Shown here piece by piece: positions 33,511 to 41,291 of a DNA stretch of 49,684 nt. The stretch covers positions 1 to 49,684 of the forward strand of contig DDJS01000042.1 in NCBI GenBank assembly GCA_002339165.1, read 5' to 3'. The stretch comes from Cellvibrionales bacterium UBA2618. Lineage in GTDB: Bacteria; Pseudomonadota; Gammaproteobacteria; Pseudomonadales; Porticoccaceae. Under the pieces are notes generated by a model. That model was not told the DNA's origin. It made no database searches and saw only the letters and a program-made list of their open reading frames with translations. How positions within the stretch are numbered: position 1 is the stretch's first letter; the number at the start of each line of letters is the position of its first letter. The translations under genes and the position numbers were made by a program.

Positions 33511-35610
33511 TTATTTTTGCTGTGCCATAAAGGCTTTTTGACTCAGCGTTACAAGGTAAGCCTGAATGCCGTCGACGTTAGCGCTGCTGATATCGCTAGA
33601 GAAATTCGGCATGCCATTTTCTTCGAGAATACCCTCCAGCACAATGTTCTTAAAGATAGCGTGTTTTGCGTGTGAGAGCCGGCGTAAATCCGGCAGCATT
33701 GGCACGCTCCCATACATACCGTGGCAAGAGCCACAATGCATGACGTAGTCCTTTCGGCCCTGCTCGACAACCTCGGCACTGGCCACCACTGTGGGAGGTT
33801 TAAAAAATTGACCGCGGGCTGGAACAGGGGTCGGTAACGCAACGGTCTGACCGTCAAGCTTAAAGCTCATGATCCGTCCAGCATTGCTATAGTCGAGCAA
33901 TGCTTCGTTACCTTTTAAGGTATTAAAGGCGGGCCCACCCCAGCCGGCCATGATGGCAATAAACTGTTCGCCATCGACCGCATAGGTGATCGGTGGTGCA
34001 ATCATGCCAGTGCCGACAAAGATGTCGAGTAACACACCGCCTGTATGATCATTGACTGCATAAAAATGTCCGTCTGCGGAGCCATGAATAACGACACCTC
34101 CGGCGGTCGAAAGCACTCCGCTATTCCAGGTGTTGGGTAATTCTATTTGCCACGCCAGTTTTTGCTCAACCGGGTCCCAAGCTTTTAAATAGCCGGCAGT
34201 TTTGGGGATCACTTGATCGCCGATGAGCGACTCAATATTGTTTGTACCCCATTCAAACCATCGGTCGCCTGCATCATTATGAACCCAACCTGCTTCGCGG
34301 GCCGGTACATAAACGAGTCCAGTATTTTGGCTATATGACATGGGATGCCAGTTATGGCCGCCCGCCGCTGACGGAAATACATACTTCTCTTGATGACGAT
34401 AATCGCCAAACTCTGTCAGTATCGGCCGCCCAGTAGTTTTGTCGACTGATTCGGCCCAATTGGCGAAGACATATTTCTCTGCCGAGATCAGTTCGCCGGT
34501 GCTACGATCGATCACGTAAAAGAAACCGTTTTTGGGTGCCTGCATCAACACCTTGCGGACATTTCCTGCAATTTTTATGTCGGCCAATATCATGTGTTGG
34601 GTGGCGGTATAGTCCCACGAGTCACCCGGTGTTGTTTGATAGTGCCAAATTAACTCGCCGGTATCCGGTCGCAGCGCCAATATGGACGCTAAGTAGAGGT
34701 TGTCGCCGCCTTTTGGACTGCGAATATGTTGGGGCCAGGGACCTCCATTGCCAGTGCCTACATAAAGCAAGTCCAACGCAGGGTCATAGGCAATGGAATC
34801 CCATGCGGTGCCGCCCAGACCGGGGAATGCGCTGTTTTTATCCCACGTCTGAGCGGCAATGGCTAATTCAGGGTGTTCAAAAGGCCCCGTCGCGCTGCCG
34901 GGCACGGTGAAGAAGCGCCACACTAATTCGCCGTTATCGGCGTCATAGGCGTTGATGTAGCCCCTGACAGCGTACTCGGCGCCACCATTGCCAATAATCA
35001 CTTTGCCTTTAATGATGCGGGGCGCACCGGTGATCGAGTAGGCTTGTTGTCTGTCGATAAGCGTATCAACCCGCCACAACACACTCCCCGATTGGGCATC
35101 GAGCGCGATCAAGTATCCGTCTAAGGTACCCACGTAAACCTTGCCTTGCCAAACGGCAACGCCTCGATTGACAATATCACAACATAACTTTTTCGCCCAA
35201 GCGCGTTCTACACCGGGGTCATACTGCCAAAGAACCGCGCCATTTTTTGCATCTAGAGCGATCACTTTTGACCAAGTGCTCGTTGTGTACATTACGCCAT
35301 CGACCACAATGGGCGTTGCTTCTAAGCCGCGCGCAGATTTCGCCGGAGTTTCCCAAGCGAGGCCAAGGCGATGAACGTTGGATTGGTTGATTTGCGTTAA
35401 GGGGGAAAAACGCTGCTCCGCGTAATCGCGGCCATGGGCTAGCCAATTTTCTGGTTCTGAATCTGCCTCGATAATGCGTTGCGTATTGACATGACCGGAA
35501 TCGGAGTGGCTTTTCTGTGCGGCAATCTTAGCACCAACATCGGGCCCTTTATTACACGCCATTGCACTCGCAAATAAAATGGCGCATAAAACCAGCTGTT
35601 TCTGGTACAT
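33511..35610 (-). CDS. PQQ-dependent alcohol dehydrogenase with C-terminal cytochrome c domain (quinohaemoprotein), lipoprotein-like signal
   Basis: The 699-residue protein has an N-terminal export signal with a Cys at 19 (LFASAMAC), an eight-bladed PQQ propeller (repeated W-docking stretches such as LYVGTLDGYLIALDAQSGSVLW), the adjacent Cys143-Cys144 typical of these enzymes, and a C-terminal haem motif CGSCH at about 626-630 with a likely Met ligand at about 667 (NGMPNF). It oxidises alcohols in the envelope and passes electrons to haem. The lipobox is not perfect. Aromatic alcohol (for example 2-phenylethanol) is suggested only by neighbours. AGGAGAG precedes the ATG. Confidence 0.9.
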   Translation of the reverse strand: MYQKQLVLCAILFASAMACNKGPDVGAKIAAQKSHSDSGHVNTQRIIEADSEPENWLAHGRDYAEQRFSPLTQINQSNVHRLGLAWETPAKSARGLEATPIVVDGVMYTTSTWSKVIALDAKNGAVLWQYDPGVERAWAKKLCCDIVNRGVAVWQGKVYVGTLDGYLIALDAQSGSVLWRVDTLIDRQQAYSITGAPRIIKGKVIIGNGGAEYAVRGYINAYDADNGELVWRFFTVPGSATGPFEHPELAIAAQTWDKNSAFPGLGGTAWDSIAYDPALDLLYVGTGNGGPWPQHIRSPKGGDNLYLASILALRPDTGELIWHYQTTPGDSWDYTATQHMILADIKIAGNVRKVLMQAPKNGFFYVIDRSTGELISAEKYVFANWAESVDKTTGRPILTEFGDYRHQEKYVFPSAAGGHNWHPMSYSQNTGLVYVPAREAGWVHNDAGDRWFEWGTNNIESLIGDQVIPKTAGYLKAWDPVEQKLAWQIELPNTWNSGVLSTAGGVVIHGSADGHFYAVNDHTGGVLLDIFVGTGMIAPPITYAVDGEQFIAIMAGWGGPAFNTLKGNEALLDYSNAGRIMSFKLDGQTVALPTPVPARGQFFKPPTVVASAEVVEQGRKDYVMHCGSCHGMYGSVPMLPDLRRLSHAKHAIFKNIVLEGILEENGMPNFSSDISSANVDGIQAYLVTLSQKAFMAQQK

Positions 35611-36128
35611 TTTCTCTCCTAAGCGCTTGAGTCGTCATTTTTGATAGAGTGTCGGTAGTAGTTTAATTCTTGATCGAGAGACGAGCCATGTTAATTATCG
35701 GCCGCCTCCAGGGATGCGCGCTACTATGCAGTTTAGTTTAAATCGTCGCTTAACTAAAGGTGGCAGCGAGGCGGCTAATTTGTGAGGCCCAGTGCCATAA
35801 GACTATTGCAGATTATTTAAATGTTGGGCAGTGTGATCCTGAACCCTGCGGTTTAACGACTACTGCACAGTGATGTCGACCGTGACAGGGAATCTGGCAC
35901 TCGCGCCGACCTCTCTGAGGGGCATTGTTTGTGTGAGTTAAACGGTCAATGGGCGCGAAATTTTTCACTAAAAAAGAAGGGTTTTAGGTCGGCAAAATCA
36001 ACAGATGTTATGGATTCGCGCTACGTCAATTGTTGAGTTCTCTAAGCGTCAATAGAGTAAAGGGCGATTGAGATACTATTGTGTGCATACCTGTTAATGT
36101 TGTTTTAAAAATAATCCATGAGGACAAG
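35611..36128. promoter_or_regulatory. Divergent promoter region of the PQQ dehydrogenase and aldehyde dehydrogenase
   Basis: About 518 bases without a gene separate the two divergent start codons. The PQQ dehydrogenase has AGGAGAG close to its ATG on the minus strand and the aldehyde dehydrogenase has GAGGAC on the plus strand. No clear operator symmetry stands out to me. Both genes facing out from one region fits shared control of alcohol/amine and aldehyde oxidation. Confidence 0.4.
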
Positions 36129-37553
36129 ATGAAAGAGTTTAATAATATTATCAATGGTGAAAAAGTTCAGTCGGATTTAAATTTTGCCGTTATTAACCCT
36201 GCGACGGGTGAAGTTTTCGCCCATTGCCAGAGCGCGGATTCTGGCATGGTCGATCAAGCGGTGGTAGCTGCGAGAAACGCCTTTTCGACATGGAGCAAAA
36301 CTTCTCAACAAGAGCGTAAGGCGAAAATTCATGCGATTGCCGATGCCCTTGAGGCGAATATGCCGGAGTTGATGGCGTTGGTAACAGCGGAAACGGGCAA
36401 GCCCATGGCGGGCTTAAACGGCGTGGGCTCAGGCATGGAGGTAGGCGCTTCAATGGCGTGGGCGCACCACACCGCCGAGTTGGATTTGCCAGTCGACGTT
36501 ATTCAGGAAGATGAGATTGCCAGTGTTCAAGTTTTTCGCAAACCACTCGGCGTTGTGGCGTCGATAACACCCTGGAACTGGCCGCTAATGATTGCTATCT
36601 GGCATGTAATGCCTGCTCTAAGAGCGGGCAATACGGTCGTTATTAAGCCATCGCCCCTGACCCCTTTAGCGACGATTCGGTTTGTTGAAATGGCCAATGA
36701 AATATTACCGCCCGGCGTTTTAAGCGTGATCACCGGCGATGCCAGTATTGGTGCGGCTCTATCTGAACACCCTGACGTCAACAAGATTGTCTTTACTGGG
36801 TCGACCCAGACCGGTCGAAATATCATGCAAGCGGCGTCGGCTCATCTAAAACGTTTGACGCTTGAATTGGGCGGCAATGATGCTGGGTTTGTTTTGAATG
36901 ATGTCAATGTTAAAGACGTTGCGCCAAAATTATTTGCTGCGGCGTTTCACAACAATGGCCAGACTTGCGCTTGCCTAAAGCGGATGTACGTCCATGAATC
37001 GATCTATGAGGAGCTCTGTGAGGAGCTTGCTCAACTGGCTAAGACGGTTGTGGTTGGTGATGGTATGCAGGACGGGGTTGAATTGGGGCCATTACAGAAT
37101 AAAGCACAATTGGCGATCGTCATTGATCTGGTGGCGGATGCCAAAGCGCATGGCGGGCGCTTTATCGCCGGTGGTTACCCGATTGACGGCGGTGGTTTTT
37201 TCTTTGCGCCGACGATTGTTGCCGATCTTGAGGACGGCCATCGTCTCGTCGATGAGGAGCAGTTCGGCCCAGTGGTACCGATCATTAAATATTCTGATAT
37301 CTCGCAGATCATAGAACGCGCCAATCAAAATGAGAATGGCCTGGGCGGTTCGATCTGGTCCAGCGACTTAGTCAAAGCTGCCGAACTGGCGCAGCAGTTG
37401 GAATGCGGTACCGCTTGGGTAAATGATCACGGTGCGATACAACCAGACGCGCCCTTTGGCGGAGTCAAGCAATCGGGCTTTGGCGTTGAATTTGGCTCTT
37501 ATGGGCTAGAGGAATATACTTCATTACAGACTGTAAAAATCACAAAAAATTAG
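36129..37553 (+). CDS. NAD(P)-dependent aldehyde dehydrogenase, probable arylacetaldehyde dehydrogenase
   Basis: The 474-residue protein starts at 36129, preceded by GAGGAC; an open extension to 36081 is unlikely. It shows the family set: ITPWNWPLM, TVVIKPSPLTPLA, FTGSTQTGRNIM, catalytic Glu in LELGGNDAGFV, catalytic Cys in NNGQTCACLKRM, and EEQFGPVVPIIKY. It would oxidise an aldehyde to acid. The copper amine oxidase gene begins 26 bp downstream, the arrangement of FeaB (phenylacetaldehyde dehydrogenase) with TynA, so arylacetaldehyde is the likely substrate. Succinate semialdehyde- or betaine-aldehyde-type activity cannot be excluded. Confidence 0.88.
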   Translation: MKEFNNIINGEKVQSDLNFAVINPATGEVFAHCQSADSGMVDQAVVAARNAFSTWSKTSQQERKAKIHAIADALEANMPELMALVTAETGKPMAGLNGVGSGMEVGASMAWAHHTAELDLPVDVIQEDEIASVQVFRKPLGVVASITPWNWPLMIAIWHVMPALRAGNTVVIKPSPLTPLATIRFVEMANEILPPGVLSVITGDASIGAALSEHPDVNKIVFTGSTQTGRNIMQAASAHLKRLTLELGGNDAGFVLNDVNVKDVAPKLFAAAFHNNGQTCACLKRMYVHESIYEELCEELAQLAKTVVVGDGMQDGVELGPLQNKAQLAIVIDLVADAKAHGGRFIAGGYPIDGGGFFFAPTIVADLEDGHRLVDEEQFGPVVPIIKYSDISQIIERANQNENGLGGSIWSSDLVKAAELAQQLECGTAWVNDHGAIQPDAPFGGVKQSGFGVEFGSYGLEEYTSLQTVKITKN

Positions 37554-37578
37554 TCGATAAATTGTAAAGGGGCTGACA

Positions 37579-39591
37579 ATGAACCACGTAAATAAGCTTG
37601 CACCAACGGCACTTTTAATCACCACTGCCTTGCTCGTTGGTTGTTTAGACAATCAAGGGGCACAGGACTCTGAAACCGCCGATAAGAGCATCTCAAGCGC
37701 AGGTGCAGACAGCACTGGCTACGGTAACTCGGTGGAGCATCCGCTCGATGCGCTGACGCAGGGTGAGTTGACGGAGGTCATCGCGATTCTTGCGGACAAC
37801 GACCGCCATGATGATTCGACGCGCTTTCCTGAAGTGAGTTTGAAAGAGCCCACCAAGGCCTTTGTGTACGCTTGGCAGGTTGGCGATGCGATCCCGCGCG
37901 CAGCTAAAGTAGTCGGCCGTCAAGGTTCAGTGACGTTTGAGGCCGTGGTGGATATTAGTAACAGAACGTTAATCGATTGGCAGCAAGTGGAGGACGTACA
38001 GTCAGCATTGTTGCTGGAAGAATGGATGGCCGCGGGCGAGCTTTGGAAAACCAGTAAAGTCATTACCGATGAGTTAGAGCGTCGCGGTTACTCGTTGGAT
38101 GATATCTTTGCCGCACCCCTCACAACGGGCTATTTTGGCGCCGGTGAAGCGCGTGACAAACGTCTCATGAAGTTATGGCTTTTAGACACCAAAGACGTGC
38201 ACTACAATCTTTTCGCCAAGCCCATTAAAGGAATTTCCGCCACTGTAGACATCAATCAGCAAAAGATAATCAATGTAATTATTGACGAGGATGTCGGCCG
38301 TAACGAGATCATTTACGACTATGATGCTGCGTCTACGCAGGCGCGGACAATGAAAAAAGTGACCATTCAATCGAATCAAGGTGACAATTTTTCTTTTGAA
38401 GATGGACTGATCAAGTGGGATAAATGGCAGTTTCACTTTCGTCTCGATAAGCGTTTTGGGGCGATGGTTTCGCTGGCGGCTTTTGACGGTCAGTCGGTCG
38501 CCTATCAAATTTCGGCGAATGAAATGTTTGTGCCTTATATGAGCCCTGAGGAAGAATGGAAATATCGCAGTTTCATGGACATTGGCGAATACGGGTTTGG
38601 ACTGCTGAGTTCGGCGCTTGAGATGGGAACCGATGTGCCGGGTAATGCGACTTTATTAAACGCGGTGATTCCGACCGATAACGGTACGCCCGCTTTGTAC
38701 GAAAATGTTATCGGCGTGTTTGAGAGAAATACGGGACGACCCATGTGGCGTCATTCAGAGATGGTCAATGGTACCCATGAGGGTAGGGCCGAGGTTGAAT
38801 TGGTGGTGCGTACTATTCCTGTAGTGGGCAATTATGACTATATAGTCGATTATGTGTTTAGCGCCAAAGGACTTTTAAAAATAGAGGTGGGAGCCACCGG
38901 AATGGATGCGGTTAAGGCCGCTAAATCTCGCAACATGGCGGATGCTACTGCGCTGGAGGACACCAAGGTGGGCTCTCTGGTGGCACCGAATTTGGTCGGT
39001 GTGAACCATGATCACTTCATCTCTTTCCGTATCGATATGGATGTCGCTGGGATTAATAATAGCCTCGTGACGGATGAGATTACACCGGTACGGTACCCCA
39101 ATAACAGCCGTCTTAGTGGCTGGGAAGTGGTAGAGCATCCGACCCGGGTCGAAGGGGCGATGCGTCGCTCCCATCACGGGCACGCCGCAAGCTGGCGGGT
39201 GGTCAATAAGAACGTCACCAATAAATTGGGACAGCACAAGAGCTATCAGATTCTTGGGCATAGTCATCTGTCGAATCTAGACAGCGAAGATTTTCCACAA
39301 AAGCGAGCGGCGTGGTCAGCGGAGCAGTTATGGGTAACTCCGCACAACCCCGAAGAGCTCTATCCCTCGGGCAAATACCCTAATCAGAGCGACGGTAGCG
39401 AAGGAATACTGCAATGGGTAGCGCAACAGCGATCGGTTGATAATACTGATCTGGTGATGTGGTATACCATGGGTTTTCACCACGTAACGCTGCCTGAAGA
39501 CTGGCCAATATTGGCGACGATGTGGCACACGGTAACGCTGCGTCCGGCCTTCAGTTATGAGCGTAATCCAGCCGTTGATATTGCCCGATGA
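37579..39591 (+). CDS. Copper amine oxidase (TynA-like), lipoprotein
   Basis: The 670-residue protein has a lipoprotein signal with lipobox LLVGC (Cys22), so it is probably periplasmic and membrane-anchored. The topaquinone Tyr is Y419 in VVGNYDYI; copper ligands are His477 and His479 (VNHDHF) and a third in MGFHHVTLPEDWP; the catalytic Asp is in SFMDIGEYGFG. It converts a primary amine to aldehyde, ammonia and hydrogen peroxide. It is about right for a TynA without the extra D1 domain. Two oddities: the Thr three residues before the NYDY Asn is Val, and the usual Cys-x-Cys after the catalytic Asp is Thr-Asp-Val. AAGGGG precedes the ATG. Confidence 0.9.
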   Translation: MNHVNKLAPTALLITTALLVGCLDNQGAQDSETADKSISSAGADSTGYGNSVEHPLDALTQGELTEVIAILADNDRHDDSTRFPEVSLKEPTKAFVYAWQVGDAIPRAAKVVGRQGSVTFEAVVDISNRTLIDWQQVEDVQSALLLEEWMAAGELWKTSKVITDELERRGYSLDDIFAAPLTTGYFGAGEARDKRLMKLWLLDTKDVHYNLFAKPIKGISATVDINQQKIINVIIDEDVGRNEIIYDYDAASTQARTMKKVTIQSNQGDNFSFEDGLIKWDKWQFHFRLDKRFGAMVSLAAFDGQSVAYQISANEMFVPYMSPEEEWKYRSFMDIGEYGFGLLSSALEMGTDVPGNATLLNAVIPTDNGTPALYENVIGVFERNTGRPMWRHSEMVNGTHEGRAEVELVVRTIPVVGNYDYIVDYVFSAKGLLKIEVGATGMDAVKAAKSRNMADATALEDTKVGSLVAPNLVGVNHDHFISFRIDMDVAGINNSLVTDEITPVRYPNNSRLSGWEVVEHPTRVEGAMRRSHHGHAASWRVVNKNVTNKLGQHKSYQILGHSHLSNLDSEDFPQKRAAWSAEQLWVTPHNPEELYPSGKYPNQSDGSEGILQWVAQQRSVDNTDLVMWYTMGFHHVTLPEDWPILATMWHTVTLRPAFSYERNPAVDIAR

Positions 39592-39934
39592 GCGACGTCT
39601 TAGGTGGCTTCAACGCTCTTAGATAGACGGGTGAACAGTCCGGCCTGATGATCGCCAACGAGCGCCTTAGATAGTGTCGGTTTTCTGGTTGATGCGCGTC
39701 CTTGTCGGGTCACAGCGAAACGCTTAAACTGCCTCGCCTGGGACGGTTTAAAGGGTGCGTTTGGCAGTCAGTCGATTCACTTGATTTTTAGCCCCACCCA
39801 CGGCTATTTTCGCCCGCAGACATGCAACCTCAAAAAGATGTCTAGACAGTTTTTTCGGCAGCATAATCCGTCGAAGGCGGCAAAAGACCCGCGGCAGCGG
39901 TTTTGAGCAGCCTCGTTTCGCAATGCCGCGGATG
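39592..39934. other. Convergent gap between the amine oxidase and the AraC-type regulator
   Basis: No gene is recognised in these 343 bases. An imperfect hairpin pairs TTAAAC (39724-39729) with GTTTAA (39746-39751) and could help end transcription. Short minus-strand frames here are extensions beyond the regulator's stop and look like chance. Confidence 0.4.
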
Positions 39935-40903
39935 CTAATTCTGTCCTTTGATCCTTCGGCAACTGGCGGGTGATTTACCAAATTGCGCGCTAAATGCTCG
40001 GCTAAAATGGGATGCGTCATTAAAGCCAAATCGATAGGCTATTTCGGCGATGGTATAACTAGAAGATGCCGGGTCGATAATGGCGGCGTGGCAGAGTTGG
40101 AGCCTTAATTTTCGAATGTGGCGCGACACCGATTGATCCTCGTGTTCGAACAGCATATGCAGGTAGCGTGTGGAGATACCGTGGTGTTTTGCGATCTGTG
40201 CGGGGGTTAAATTTTCGTCGGCAATATGTGATCGTATAAAGCTTTTGATACGGTGCAGATATTCTATTTTAACACCGGCATCAAAAAATGTGTGTCGTCG
40301 TGCATCCGATGAATGCTCCAATGTAGTGTTCAACAGATCTAGCGCATTGACCTCTAGGCGTTGGGCTAAGACGCCGTCAAAACTGTCCAGTCGTGCGCCA
40401 ATCATCGTCATAAACTGAGAAAATAGGCCATTGGCGCCAATGTCTGAAGACATTGCAATGCCGAGGTGTTGCTGGGGTTGTGCAACGCGTTCTTGCATCA
40501 ATGCGGCAGGGATAGAGAGTACGATCTGACTATAGTCTTGTTCCATGTGCAGCGAATAAGGCTCTGAACTGAGGCAGATACAGAAATCGCCTGGTTTTAG
40601 ATGTGCTTCATGGCCCCGATGTTTTATTAGGCTGTTGCCCTGAACTTGGATTTTGATGAGATACATGTCGTCGGTCACTGACGCTATATGGTCTTTTGTG
40701 CGGAAGACATCGACGGGGGTGCTTTTTATTGCGGCAAGCCCGAGTTGGCTCAAGGAACGGGTGCCTAGCTGGCCTGAAAAAATATCGCGCCTTTTTCGGT
40801 TGTCCTCGATTCGCATGGGGAAAAACGTCTCTGAAACAAGGTCCCTAAAAAAATCGAGTTTCTGGCTTTGTGGTAAACACTCAGTAGTTTGCAGTTCGTA
40901 CAT
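39935..40903 (-). CDS. feaR: FeaR-like AraC-family transcriptional activator
   Basis: The 322-residue protein has a C-terminal AraC domain: first helix-turn-helix in LTPAQIAKHHGISTRYLHMLFEHEDQSVSRHIRKLRL, second in YTIAEIAYRFGFNDASHFSRAFSAQFGKSPASCRR. The N-terminal domain (about residues 40-190) resembles the AraC_binding_2 sensing domain of FeaR (MYLIKIQVQGNSLIKHRGHEAHLKPGDFCI). FeaR activates tynA and feaB for tyramine/phenylethylamine use in E. coli, and the neighbours here are tynA- and feaB-like. The symbol is assigned on that basis. Confidence 0.75.
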   Translation of the reverse strand: MYELQTTECLPQSQKLDFFRDLVSETFFPMRIEDNRKRRDIFSGQLGTRSLSQLGLAAIKSTPVDVFRTKDHIASVTDDMYLIKIQVQGNSLIKHRGHEAHLKPGDFCICLSSEPYSLHMEQDYSQIVLSIPAALMQERVAQPQQHLGIAMSSDIGANGLFSQFMTMIGARLDSFDGVLAQRLEVNALDLLNTTLEHSSDARRHTFFDAGVKIEYLHRIKSFIRSHIADENLTPAQIAKHHGISTRYLHMLFEHEDQSVSRHIRKLRLQLCHAAIIDPASSSYTIAEIAYRFGFNDASHFSRAFSAQFGKSPASCRRIKGQN

Positions 40904-41291
40904 AACGCCGCCTTTTAAGTTGCCTAACCTTAGAGTGGAATCTCTGCCATTGCATTTTTGTGACGCTTTTTAAAAGACGCTGACGACTTCTTGCAATGGC
41001 TGATTAAATCGGGCTTGTTACTCCGTGTATTGTGCGCGCGCGACCTTGTGATACTAATCATAGGCTATATTAAAATTTAAGTATCATATTACTGTGGATA
41101 TCAAAAGGGTTCCAGCTTCGAATGTGACTCGCTTAAAAGTCAACGCTGGCGCTGCGCGTCAGTACTTTTATGCACCGCTGAGCATTGAACGACGTGCGCT
41201 GTAAGTCAACCCTTGGCTTCCCTGCCATACAATTTTTTGTTTTCTAGTTCTGTTTTAATTACTTCATAAATAAAATTAAATGGGGTGAATA
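40904..41291. promoter_or_regulatory. Divergent promoter region of feaR-like gene and TonB receptor, with a spaced inverted repeat
   Basis: GCCATTGCA at 40946-40954 and its exact complement TGCAATGGC at 40992-41000 form a 9-bp inverted repeat with a 37-base spacer. Inside the spacer TGACGC (40961-40966) and GACGCTGACG (40976-40985) repeat. Starting 40 bp upstream of the regulator, this may be a looping operator or a leader hairpin. The right half is AT-rich and should hold the receptor promoter; GGGGTGA precedes the receptor ATG. Confidence 0.45.
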
